Notes: generated by a model from the letters alone, not told the origin. Shown: positions 1 through 7,278, numbered from the stretch's first letter. The stretch is 10,028 bases of DNA from Actinomycetales bacterium (GCA_015655255.1 JAATFJ010000174.1:1-10028); one strand, 5' to 3'. Translations and numbers: made by a program.

Positions 1-628
1 CGGCACGCTGGGCAAGATCGGGGTCTCCGATGCGGGCATCGGCGTGCACCTCAACATCCTCAACCATGTCAGCGACGGCGGGTCGCCGGGTGTGCCGATC
101 CACGTCATCACCCGCAGGATCCTCGAAGAGGCCCACAGCGTCGAAGACGCCGTCGATATCGTGCACGGTGTCGCTGTCGGCGCATCGACGGCCCTGACCG
201 TGGTCTGTTTTCGGGAGGAGCGCTCGGTGGCGGCATCGATGGAGATCAGCCCCGACGGAGTGGGTCTCATCCGGATCGACGAGGGCGAGGCCTTCGCGAG
301 GGCGAACTCCTTCATAGACCCCGTTCTCGCCGAGGGCGATGCGACGCCGAGCTGGTCCAGCAGCAAAGCGCGAGAGGCGGTCTTCGGACGTTCCGGTTCT
401 GCGCTTGCGCTCGATGACCCCGTGGAGCGCGCGCAGGCCCTCGCGGTCGATCCCGATAGCGGTGCGCGGTCGGCGGCGTGCGTCATCGCGCGCCCCGAGC
501 TTCCCGCCTCCGTGCGCTGGGAGACCAAGCTCACCATCGCCCTCGGTTTCGCCCCCGCGCGTATCGAATACGCGATCGGCTCCCCTGCGGACGTCTCGCG
601 GGAGTCGTGGCGCCGCTTTCCTCGCTGA
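1..628 (+). CDS. C45-family Ntn-hydrolase/acyltransferase, 3' part (5' end outside window)
   Basis: The reading frame is open from base 2 to the TGA at 626-628 and has no start of its own, so this is the C-terminal ~208 residues of a longer protein. The family is that of isopenicillin-N acyltransferase, carcinine hydrolase and Tan: Ntn-hydrolases that self-cleave before a Cys and then cut or form amide bonds. Visible family marks are the opening GKIGVSDAGIGVHLN block, the GVPIHVITRRILE segment with 'SVEDAVDIV' after it, a MEISPDG strand, and the SFIDP segment where relatives usually read TNHFLDP; here the Thr and His are replaced (ANSF). The autocatalytic Cys lies upstream of the window, so activity cannot be judged. 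It precedes the ornithine-cyclodeaminase-like gene by 55 bp on the same strand and is probably co-transcribed. A second, complete C45 gene lies at 5231-6376. Family call is fairly sure; the substrate is unknown. Confidence 0.82.
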   Translation, partial: GTLGKIGVSDAGIGVHLNILNHVSDGGSPGVPIHVITRRILEEAHSVEDAVDIVHGVAVGASTALTVVCFREERSVAASMEISPDGVGLIRIDEGEAFARANSFIDPVLAEGDATPSWSSSKAREAVFGRSGSALALDDPVERAQALAVDPDSGARSAACVIARPELPASVRWETKLTIALGFAPARIEYAIGSPADVSRESWRRFPR

Positions 629-683
629 GCCGTGCGCGGCCCCTCCCTCGTTTTCACATCCCTCTTTGCAGATAGGAACACGC

Positions 684-1814
684 ATGACCGACACGAAAAT
701 CGAATTCCTCTACCTGTCCGAGTCGGACATGGTCGCCGCCGGTGTCCTGGACATGGCGACATGCGTCGACACCATCGCTGAGATGTTCGCGGTCATGGGT
801 GCGGGGGATTACCGCATGGCGGGTCAGAGCGCGGAGTCGCACGGTGCGATGGTCACCTTCCCGGAGCACTCCCCCTTCCCGCGCATGCCGCATCACACGG
901 AGGATCGACGGTTCATGGCGATGCCGGCATACCTGGGCGGCGACTTCCATGCGGCGGGGGTGAAGTGGTATGGATCCAACATCGCCAACAAGGAGAGCGG
1001 CCTTCCGCGCTCGATCCATCTCTTCATCCTCAACGACGTCGAAACAGGCGCTCCTCGTGCGGTCATGTCGGCCAATCTGCTCAGCGCCATGAGGACGGGG
1101 GCGGTTCCCGGCGTCGGGGCCCGTGTCCTCGCCGCTCCCGACGCGCGGGAGGTGGGCATCGTCGGGCCCGGTGTGATGGCGAGGACATCGTTGCGGGCCT
1201 TCATCGTCGCCCGTCCCGGAATCGAGACCGTCCGAGTGAAGGGCCGGAGCGATCGGGGCGAGCGAGCCTTTGCCGAGTGGGCGACCGCCGAGTTCCCCGG
1301 ACTCCGCGTCACGATCGTCGACAGCAATGAGGAGGCGGTGCGAGGAGCGGATATCGTCACCTATTGCACGACGAGCGGCGGCGGGCCGGAGAACTACCCT
1401 CCGCTCCGTCGCGAGTGGGTCAAGGACGGTGCGTTCTTGAGCATGCCCTCCTCGGTGTCACTCGATGAGGGCATGAGGGGCGACGACGTCCTCAGGGTCG
1501 TCGATCATCGCGGGCTCTACGAGGCCTGGGCGGAGGAATACCCGTACCCGACCTACCGATCGATAGCGATCGTCGGATGCGCGTTCCTCGATGGCATCCA
1601 TGACGGGACGCTGAGGGCGGAGGACGTGCACGACCTCGGCGATATCGTCGCGGGAACGGATGCGCTTCCGGAGCGGGGGCGGGAGCCGGTGCTGCTCTCC
1701 GTGGGCGGGATGCCGGTCGAGGACGTGGCCTGGGGGACGCGACTGCTCGTCGCCGCGGAGGAACAGGATCTGGGCACGCGCCTCACGCTGTGGGATGCGC
1801 CGGTGCTGGCCTGA
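684..1814 (+). CDS. Ornithine cyclodeaminase/mu-crystallin family protein ('tyramine oxidase subunit B' type)
   Basis: 376 residues from an ATG preceded by AGGA (674-677) at 6-nt spacing; an in-frame extension upstream would overlap the preceding gene and lacks family sequence. The order of motifs fits the ornithine cyclodeaminase / mu-crystallin fold: AGVKWYGSN (Lys 94, the substrate-side lysine region), SANLLSAMRTGAVPGVGAR (about 129-147, with the RTGA motif), the dinucleotide loop VGIVGPGVMA (157-166), and the C-terminal SVGGMPVEDVAWG block (339-351). Enzymes of this superfamily deaminate or reduce amino acids or imines with NAD(P). From memory, close relatives carry the database label 'tyramine oxidase subunit B'; I know of no firm biochemical basis for this and treat it as a label. 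The gene directly precedes an FAD amine oxidase (the gap from the stop to its likely ATG is 16 bp), which suggests the pair acts in sequence, for example oxidation to an imine followed by its conversion. Substrate unknown. Confidence 0.88.
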   Translation: MTDTKIEFLYLSESDMVAAGVLDMATCVDTIAEMFAVMGAGDYRMAGQSAESHGAMVTFPEHSPFPRMPHHTEDRRFMAMPAYLGGDFHAAGVKWYGSNIANKESGLPRSIHLFILNDVETGAPRAVMSANLLSAMRTGAVPGVGARVLAAPDAREVGIVGPGVMARTSLRAFIVARPGIETVRVKGRSDRGERAFAEWATAEFPGLRVTIVDSNEEAVRGADIVTYCTTSGGGPENYPPLRREWVKDGAFLSMPSSVSLDEGMRGDDVLRVVDHRGLYEAWAEEYPYPTYRSIAIVGCAFLDGIHDGTLRAEDVHDLGDIVAGTDALPERGREPVLLSVGGMPVEDVAWGTRLLVAAEEQDLGTRLTLWDAPVLA

Positions 1815-1830
1815 ATCGGGAGGGATGAGA

Positions 1831-2994
1831 ATGTCGAGCATGGATGCCGATGTCGTCGTGGTCGGCGCGGGAAGCGTCGGATCGATGGCGATGTGGCAGT
1901 TGAGTAGGGTGCCGGGGCTGTCGGTGATCGGTCTGGAGAGGTTCGGACGCATTCACTCTCATGGATCCTATGCGGGGGAGTCGCGGCTGTTCCGCACCGC
2001 CTATAAAGAAGGTGCGCTCTACGTTCCCCTTCTGCAGGCGGCGCGCCGTCTCTGGGGCGAGCTGGAGGCGGAATCGGGTCGCGCCCTCTTCCTCCCCGTC
2101 GGGGCGCTGAACATCGGACCGCCCACGCACCCCGCGATCGTGGCGACGATGGCAACGATCGCACAATACGGACTGGAGCACGAGGTCCTCGATACGGATG
2201 ACCTCTCTCGTCGTTTCCCGCAGCATGCGCGGCGTCCGGGAGATATCGCCGTCCTCGATCCGTGGGGAGGCGGGCTCCGTCCCGAGGCGTCCGTGCTCAG
2301 CGCCCTCGAGGTCGCGGAGCGCAACGGCGCGACGCTCTGCACCTCGACGCCGGTGCTGTCGATAGCGCATGACGCGGATCGCGTTATCGTCGAGGCGGAG
2401 GGGCTCACGATCCGTGCGCACCGCGTCGTCGTCACCGTCGGCTCGTGGACCGCCGAGCTGATGCCCGCCCTCGATGATCTCCTCTCCGTGCAGCAGCTCG
2501 GGCTCACCTGGTACATGCCGACGGACATTCAGAACTTCCTCCCGGACGCCTTCCCCGTGTTCATGAGGGACATCGGTGACATGCACATCTTCGGAGCGCC
2601 CACGCTCGACGGGTACAGCGTCAAGGTCAGCGGCGGGAGCGCAGGGATGCCCCGCGCTCGCCGTGTCGCCGATCTCCCCGACACGCTTCCCGATGCCGTG
2701 ATCGCGGAGGCCAGTCGGCGAATCGCGGACTTCTTCCCGACGATGATCTCGGAACCTGTGCGATCGAGCGTTCATCACGAGTCGTTCACGGCCGACAAGA
2801 CTCCTCTCGTGGAACGCGATGCCTCCGGGACGATCGTGACTGTCGCCGGGCTCTCCGGACACGGCTTCAAGCTGGCACCCGTCCTCGGACGGCTGGCGCG
2901 CGACCTCGTCCTCGGCGAGGCGAGCGCCTACGCGCGAGAGGAGTTCACCGCGACGGAGCACCGACGACGGAGAGAGGCCCGTGCCATCGCTTGA
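1831..2994 (+). CDS. FAD-dependent amine oxidase, monomeric sarcosine oxidase / N-methyltryptophan oxidase family
   Basis: 387 residues, the same size as monomeric sarcosine oxidase (MSOX). I chose the ATG at 1831 because GGGAGGG at 1818-1824 sits 6 nt upstream; ATG 1825 and 1840 are alternatives. The N-terminal VVVVGAGSVGS (8-18) is the FAD Rossmann loop. HGSYAGESRLFR (44-55) matches the flavin-contacting MSOX segment, keeping both arginines (R52, R55). Lys 265, in GYSVKVSGG, aligns with the oxygen-activating lysine of MSOX, and Lys 347 in LSGHGFKL with its carboxylate-binding lysine. The Cys that carries the covalent flavin in MSOX (Cys315) is replaced by His 315 in SSVHHES, so the FAD is probably bound differently. 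The retained Arg/Lys pair argues for a substrate with a carboxylate, such as an N-alkyl or free amino acid. It ends the plus-strand operon; only 6 bp separate its stop from the convergent LacI gene. These alignments are by eye against a remembered MSOX sequence. Confidence 0.88.
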   Translation: MSSMDADVVVVGAGSVGSMAMWQLSRVPGLSVIGLERFGRIHSHGSYAGESRLFRTAYKEGALYVPLLQAARRLWGELEAESGRALFLPVGALNIGPPTHPAIVATMATIAQYGLEHEVLDTDDLSRRFPQHARRPGDIAVLDPWGGGLRPEASVLSALEVAERNGATLCTSTPVLSIAHDADRVIVEAEGLTIRAHRVVVTVGSWTAELMPALDDLLSVQQLGLTWYMPTDIQNFLPDAFPVFMRDIGDMHIFGAPTLDGYSVKVSGGSAGMPRARRVADLPDTLPDAVIAEASRRIADFFPTMISEPVRSSVHHESFTADKTPLVERDASGTIVTVAGLSGHGFKLAPVLGRLARDLVLGEASAYAREEFTATEHRRRREARAIA

Positions 2995-3007
2995 CCTTCG
3001 TCAGGTC
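2993..3007. other. Short inverted repeat across two convergent stop codons
   Basis: GACCT (2993-2997), a 5-base loop, then AGGTC (3003-3007). It spans the ends of the FAD oxidase gene (stop 2992-2994) and the LacI gene (stop 3001-3003). The stem is only 5 bp and there is no T-tract on either strand, so I do not call it a terminator; it may contribute weakly to termination in both directions. No better terminator is visible at this convergent junction. Confidence 0.2.
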
Positions 3008-4011
3008 CGCCGACCCGCGGTGGAATCGCGATAGTGGACCTCGTAGGGGATCTGTGTCTCCACCTTCCCCATTTCATTGCCGGACGAGATGATCTCGAAG
3101 AGCGTCTCCGCGCACTGGAGCCCGACCTCGCGCGGGTGCAGATCGATGGCCGTGATCGCGGGGATGCCCGCCTGCATGAGCGCGGAGTCGACGCAGGAGG
3201 CGACGAAGACATCGCGTCCGACGTCTCTGCCCCGCTGCTGCAGATGCGCGGATGCGAGCGTCGCGGCATCCGCGGGAGCGCAGATGATGGTGTCGGCACC
3301 GTGGTCGAGGAGATCGTCGACGGCGCCCACGATGTCCTCGTCCGAGGGGATGAAGGGAACCCGGGCGAGATGGTGCGGAACGCCGGTGCTCCCGCACCAC
3401 TCGGTGAAGGTGCGCGTCAGCGCTGCCACCCAGGAGCTTTTGTGGTCGGGGACGATCAATGCGGGATGCCGTGATCCGGATGAGACGAGCCCGCCCAGCA
3501 GCTCTCGCATCGCCGCAGAGTGATCGATGAAGACCGTGCCGTTCGCCTCCGGCCCGGAGAGCACCCGCTCCGCGGTGACGGTCGGCAGGCCGCTGTCGAG
3601 AAGCCGCCGGACGAAGCCGTCGTCAACGGTCGGGTCGCTGATGATGACGCCGTCGACGTGCGGCAGGCGGTCGCGGTTCTTCCCCTCGTTCCCGGCAAGC
3701 AGCACGACGTCGTAGCTGTGGGCCGGTACGGCGGAGAGGACGCCGAAAGCCAGCTCGATGTAGTACGACGAGCGCCGCGGTTGATCGGGGATATGGAGTG
3801 CGATCATGCCGGTGTTCGAGGTTCGCAGCGAGCGTGCCGCGATATTGATCTGGTAGCCGAGCTCCTCCGCCGCGCTGCGCACGGCCTCCCTTGTCGCGGC
3901 GGAGACGCGTCCGGATCCGCTGAGCGCATCGGATACGGTCGTCTTCGACACCCCCGCGCGCCGAGCGACATCGTGCACCGTGGGCAGGCGAGGGCGGGAC
4001 ATACTCGTCAT
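3001..4011 (-). CDS. LacI-family transcriptional repressor
   Basis: 336 residues. The N-terminal helix-turn-helix reads PTVHDVARRAGVSKTTVSDAL (about 10-30), followed by the GRVSAATREAV helix and the hinge motif around INIAARSLRTSNTG (55-68) with the intercalating Leu 62. The rest is a periplasmic-binding-protein-like effector domain (about 67-330), normally bound by a sugar or other small metabolite. The ATG at 4011 has GAGG 7 nt upstream; an internal ATG at 4002 would also leave the HTH intact. It is divergent from the Zn dehydrogenase, and the 155-bp region between them contains a perfect 16-bp palindrome with a central CG, the hallmark of LacI-family operators. It therefore most likely represses that dehydrogenase and itself. 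The effector-domain ligand cannot be read from the sequence. Confidence 0.95.
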   Translation of the reverse strand: MTSMSRPRLPTVHDVARRAGVSKTTVSDALSGSGRVSAATREAVRSAAEELGYQINIAARSLRTSNTGMIALHIPDQPRRSSYYIELAFGVLSAVPAHSYDVVLLAGNEGKNRDRLPHVDGVIISDPTVDDGFVRRLLDSGLPTVTAERVLSGPEANGTVFIDHSAAMRELLGGLVSSGSRHPALIVPDHKSSWVAALTRTFTEWCGSTGVPHHLARVPFIPSDEDIVGAVDDLLDHGADTIICAPADAATLASAHLQQRGRDVGRDVFVASCVDSALMQAGIPAITAIDLHPREVGLQCAETLFEIISSGNEMGKVETQIPYEVHYRDSTAGRRT

Positions 4012-4100
4012 GATAGGGCCTCGACACCGGGCGGGACGCCGAGCCGACCGTGCCCGGGTGGGATCTTCCCCGGCCTCGTCGCAGGTGATAGCGTGGAGAT

Positions 4101-4116
4101 GCCGGAACGTTCCGGC
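4101..4116. promoter_or_regulatory. Probable LacI-family operator (perfect 16-bp palindrome)
   Basis: GCCGGAACGTTCCGGC is its own reverse complement over all 16 bases, with the core GGAACGTTCC and central CG step typical of LacI/PurR-type sites. It lies 50 bp before the dehydrogenase ATG and 89 bp before the LacI gene ATG, which suits repression of both. A weak -10-like TGATAG lies just upstream (4086-4091) on the plus strand, which would place the site at or just after the transcription start; I found no convincing -35. The operator role is inferred from symmetry and position. Confidence 0.75.
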
Positions 4117-4166
4117 GAATGTGCAGCTCTCCTGCGGCAGAGCGACGACCGTTGGAGGAAGAACCC

Positions 4167-5237
4167 ATGCGCGCAGTGCTGTTGGACGGCCCAGGGCGCA
4201 TCAGCGTCGAGGACGTCCCGGATCCCGCTCTCGTCCTTCCCTCGGATGCCATCGTTCGCGTGCTTCTGACCTGCGTCTGCGGGAGCGATCTCTGGCCCTA
4301 CCGGGGCTATGGTCTCCAGGACGGGCATGCGCACCGCATGGGGCACGAGTTCCTGGGGATCGTCGAGGACATCGGCTCAGAGGTCCGCACGATCCGCCGC
4401 GGCGACCTCGTGGTCGCGCCGTTCCGCTTCTGCGACGGAGACTGCGATTTCTGTGTCGCAGGATTGCCGAGTTCCTGCAGGCGAGGAGGAATGTGGGGGC
4501 GCGGTCAGGCCGACGGCGCCCAGGGGGAGGCGCTAAGGGTGCCGTTCGCGGATGCGACGCTCATCGGCGTCCCGGGGTTCGACGCGTCGGCCTTGCGGGC
4601 CTCCGCTGTTCCCAATTCTCTCGCATGGTCTCTGCTCGCCCTGGCCGATGTCCTGGGCACGGGGCATCATGCCGCGTTGGCCGCGGGCGTCACGGAGGGC
4701 AGCCGCGTCGTCGTGATCGGCGATGGAGCTGTTGGCCTATCCGCCGTCCTCGCCGCACGGCTCCTCGGCGCCTCCCAGGTCGTCATCGCGGGCAGTCACG
4801 AGGAGCGCTTGCGGGTGGCCGATCTCTTCGGAGCCACGGATCGCCAGTCTGGTCGAGGCGCTATCGCCGGGCAGGAACTGGTCGATCGGACGGGCGGCGG
4901 TTTCGAGCACGTGATCGAGTGCGTGGGCACGTCGTCCGCCTGGGAGACCGCGCTGACCGCCGTCCGTCCCGGTGGCACCATCGGTTACGTCGGAGTGCCG
5001 CACGATGTGAATTCGGAGTTCATCCTCTCCCGTCTCTTCGGGAAGAACATCGCCGTTGCCGGTGGACTCGCGCCCGTCCGCGTCTATATCCCGGCACTCC
5101 TGCCGCATGTCCTCTCGGGACGCATCGATGCCTCCCCTCTCTTCGACGCATCCTTCTCGCTGGAGCAGGCGCCCCTGGCATATCGGGGAATGGATGAGCG
5201 CACCGTCATCAAAGCGGGAATACGACTGCCTCAGTGA
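4167..5237 (+). CDS. Zinc-dependent medium-chain alcohol/polyol dehydrogenase
   Basis: 356 residues; ATG at 4167 is preceded by GGAGGAA (4154-4160) at 6-nt spacing. Catalytic zinc ligands are visible: Cys 38 in CGSD and His 60/Glu 61 in MGHEFLG. The structural-zinc lobe has four cysteines at 89, 93, 96 and 104. The cofactor Rossmann loop is VVVIGDGAVGLSA (181-193). The residues after the second strand read VVIAGSHEERL: the acidic residue that binds the NAD ribose is replaced by Gly/Ser and followed by His/Arg, which suggests NADP(H) preference. The protein would oxidise an alcohol or polyol, or reduce the aldehyde/ketone. It is a single gene, divergent from the LacI gene, with the operator at 4101-4116 in its leader. 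Its last 7 bases (5231-5237) overlap the end of the convergent C45 gene. The substrate cannot be told; a LacI neighbour makes a sugar-derived alcohol plausible. Confidence 0.92.
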   Translation: MRAVLLDGPGRISVEDVPDPALVLPSDAIVRVLLTCVCGSDLWPYRGYGLQDGHAHRMGHEFLGIVEDIGSEVRTIRRGDLVVAPFRFCDGDCDFCVAGLPSSCRRGGMWGRGQADGAQGEALRVPFADATLIGVPGFDASALRASAVPNSLAWSLLALADVLGTGHHAALAAGVTEGSRVVVIGDGAVGLSAVLAARLLGASQVVIAGSHEERLRVADLFGATDRQSGRGAIAGQELVDRTGGGFEHVIECVGTSSAWETALTAVRPGGTIGYVGVPHDVNSEFILSRLFGKNIAVAGGLAPVRVYIPALLPHVLSGRIDASPLFDASFSLEQAPLAYRGMDERTVIKAGIRLPQ

Positions 5238-6376
5238 GAGACCGACGGCGCGGACGGTGCGTCGTAGAGGTTCACCGGCAGGGGAGCGAACTCGTGCTCG
5301 CAGGGCATGCCGATGAGGCACCGGTAGGTCCCGTCGGTGAGGTTGACGATGCTGGAGGCCACCGTGCAGGACTGGAGATGACGCGGTTGCATGTCATCGA
5401 TGTGTCGGCAGAGGCCGTCGGGCGCGCCGAAGTGGTCTCGGAGCGCGGACGCCGCCGCCTCCTCCGGGGCCTGACCCTGGCGGAGGGCGGAGACGAGACC
5501 GGAACGCAGGCGCGGCGATCGGTACAGGGAATCTGGTGAGAACGGCCGGTAGTCCCTCTCCAGCTCAGAGGGGACGCCGTATTCGTAGTGGTTCGCGTGC
5601 GTGAGGACGCCACTGCCCGCCTCGTGCCAGCGGTGGCGCGTCGGGGTGGTCTCCAGATCGAGAGCCCATCCGTCCCGATGGCTGATGAGGAGGTTGGCGG
5701 GGATCTGCTGGCGGACGCGGAAAGGGACCCTGAGGGCGTCCCGGAACGTCCAGGAGTCGAGGATCATGCGACGGATGAATGCTTGCGGAAGGCCGATCTC
5801 AGTTCCGAACCGGCCGCCGAGCCCGTTCGCGTTGAGAGCGATGCCTGCGGAGTTCGCCCCTTGCCGACCGATCTGACCGGCCTCCACCTGCATGATCACC
5901 GTGGGGCGCCCGGGCTGCGTGATGCGGAGCATGACGATGGTGGGGACGGCGAACGCCCGCCAATCCCAGTTCTGGCCTGCCAGCGTCTGCCCCTGAGCGA
6001 TGTCGGGAGCGATGAAGAACGAGGAGCACCCGTCTTCGTCCTCGTCCTCGTTGCCGAATGTGGTGTCATACGCGATCTCGCCGCGCGCGTTGAGCACCAT
6101 CAGGCTGAGGAGATCGATCCCGGAGCCTTCCGCGATGCCTTCGAGCTCGTCGAGGAGATCGGGCGCATCGTGGTGCACGAGCGGAATCCATGCCTGTGCT
6201 CTTCTGGTCACGGCATCCCACGTCAGCCCATGGCTCTCCTCGAACGCGGTCGCATAGCCGTCGATCGATTGCGCGATGAGGTCGGTGACCTGCGCGCCGT
6301 AATCGCGACCGCGCTCTCGGGGAGTGGAGCCCGCGACGTCGACGAATCGTACCCGGGAGGCGTTTGTGTGCGTCAC
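5231..6376 (-). CDS. C45-family autoproteolytic Ntn-hydrolase/acyltransferase (complete)
   Basis: I start it at GTG 6376, whose GTGA overlaps the stop of the upstream hydrolase; an AGAAGG-type site lies just before it, and the longer open frame above has no family sequence. This gives 381 residues. The family mark DGCSSF has Gly 116-Cys 117: proteins related to isopenicillin-N acyltransferase cleave themselves at this Gly-Cys bond and the new N-terminal Cys is the nucleophile, giving a small (~116 aa) and large (~265 aa) subunit. Other family blocks are RERGRDYG (21-28), LLSLMVLNARGEI (89-101), AGQNWDWR (133-140), the GANSAGIALNANG segment (173-185) and THANHYEYG. No signal peptide is seen, so it is probably cytoplasmic. 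An acidic stretch (NEDEDED, 109-115) directly precedes the cleavage site. Known relatives hydrolyse beta-alanyl amines, penicillins or N-acyl compounds; the substrate here is unknown. It is translationally coupled to the alpha/beta hydrolase. Confidence 0.9.
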   Translation of the reverse strand: MTHTNASRVRFVDVAGSTPRERGRDYGAQVTDLIAQSIDGYATAFEESHGLTWDAVTRRAQAWIPLVHHDAPDLLDELEGIAEGSGIDLLSLMVLNARGEIAYDTTFGNEDEDEDGCSSFFIAPDIAQGQTLAGQNWDWRAFAVPTIVMLRITQPGRPTVIMQVEAGQIGRQGANSAGIALNANGLGGRFGTEIGLPQAFIRRMILDSWTFRDALRVPFRVRQQIPANLLISHRDGWALDLETTPTRHRWHEAGSGVLTHANHYEYGVPSELERDYRPFSPDSLYRSPRLRSGLVSALRQGQAPEEAAASALRDHFGAPDGLCRHIDDMQPRHLQSCTVASSIVNLTDGTYRCLIGMPCEHEFAPLPVNLYDAPSAPSVSH

Positions 6377-7278
6377 CGTTCTGCCTTCTGCCCCGTCGTC
6401 GCGTGGCCGTCCTTCTCGCGTGCGATCACTTCGTCGAAGAATCGCATCGCGGAGGAGAACAGCGGACCGGGATCGTGCCCGACGCCGGGAACGCTCACTC
6501 TGCTCACTTCCGCTCCGCATCTTTCCAGCGCGTCTGCGAGCGCTAGGGCTCTCTCCACACGGGTCGCTCCGAAATCGTCCGCTCCCGGTGCCCAGTAGGG
6601 CCCGGAGGGCATGCGTGCTCCGGAGACCTCCCAGGTCTCGACATCCGCTTCGCCGACAATCACCTGCGTCTCGAGACCGCGAAGCGCGGGGAGGCTCACT
6701 GCGCGACCGAATCGTTCACGGGTATCGCTCGTGCCGACCCACCACGGGCGATCGTCGTCGGGGATCGTGATCCCGCCCGGAGCCGCGATCGAGACCCCTC
6801 GGACCCGTTCCGGATAGAGCATCGCCCAGCGGTGGACGAATTGCGCTCCTCCCGAGAACCCGAAGAGGAAGAACCGTCCTACGTCCAGGTGGAACTGTTC
6901 CGAGGCCTCTTCGAGGATCTTCAGGAAGACCGTGTCGTATCGAACGCCCTGGGCATCCAGGTACTTGTAGCCGTGCAGGTCTCCGGCCACGCGAATGCCT
7001 GCCGGGAAAAGCGGGAGAAGGAGCGCAACTCCTGTGCGCTCGGACCATGCCGAGAAGGCCGTACGGTAACTCTCTGTCCAGCGCATCGTGTCGTGCACGA
7101 GCACAGCGACGGGGGAGGGCGACGCCGCATCGGGGCGCTGCGGGACGTACGCGCTGAACCCGAAGCGCTGATCGAAGGAGGAAGCGAAGTATGCTGTAGT
7201 ACCTACTTCATAAAAATGTTGAGGGTCGCGAGGCCTCTCGAGCGAAATATCAGGGTTTTTAGAGGGATCTGCGCTCAT
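6373..7278 (-). CDS. Alpha/beta hydrolase (serine hydrolase)
   Basis: 301 residues; ATG at 7278 with GGAG five nt upstream. The nucleophile elbow is GFSGG (140-144, Ser 142); probable acid and base are Asp 212 in GEADVET and His 268 in VGHDPG, in the usual order. The early strand VAVLVHDTMRW (57-67) would supply the oxyanion region. Size and layout resemble the depolymerase/dienelactone-hydrolase-like esterases; no signal peptide is seen, so it is probably cytoplasmic. It is the first gene of a minus-strand operon with the C45 hydrolase (4-bp overlap), so the two hydrolases should be made together, perhaps acting on ester and amide bonds of the same molecule. The N-terminal ~25 codons are noticeably A/T richer than the rest of the window. 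It is divergent from the RpiR regulator, with a palindromic site between. Substrate unknown. Confidence 0.88.
   Translation of the reverse strand: MSADPSKNPDISLERPRDPQHFYEVGTTAYFASSFDQRFGFSAYVPQRPDAASPSPVAVLVHDTMRWTESYRTAFSAWSERTGVALLLPLFPAGIRVAGDLHGYKYLDAQGVRYDTVFLKILEEASEQFHLDVGRFFLFGFSGGAQFVHRWAMLYPERVRGVSIAAPGGITIPDDDRPWWVGTSDTRERFGRAVSLPALRGLETQVIVGEADVETWEVSGARMPSGPYWAPGADDFGATRVERALALADALERCGAEVSRVSVPGVGHDPGPLFSSAMRFFDEVIAREKDGHATTGQKAER

Noticed and set aside
381..402. Half-matching LacI-type site (ACGTTCCGG) inside the first C45 gene
   Set aside because: Only one arm matches the 4101-4116 palindrome and it lies in coding sequence.
339..683. Longer N-terminus for the ornithine-cyclodeaminase-like protein
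   Set aside because: It would lie inside the preceding C45 gene in another frame, is Arg/Pro/Ser rich, and ATG 684 has a ribosome site and begins the conserved sequence.
1783..2961. 392-codon open frame on the minus strand opposite the FAD oxidase
   Set aside because: Its translation is Arg/Pro/Asp rich with no family motif, and the plus strand carries a clear full-length oxidase; it is a high-GC shadow.
3980..5197. 405-codon plus-strand open frame overlapping the Zn dehydrogenase
   Set aside because: Arg-rich, no motifs, and out of frame with the dehydrogenase, whose zinc ligands and ribosome site are clear.
6377..6520. 48-codon N-terminal extension of the C45 protein
   Set aside because: Arg-rich and inside the hydrolase coding region; GTG 6376 with its overlap and nearby ribosome site fits family length better.
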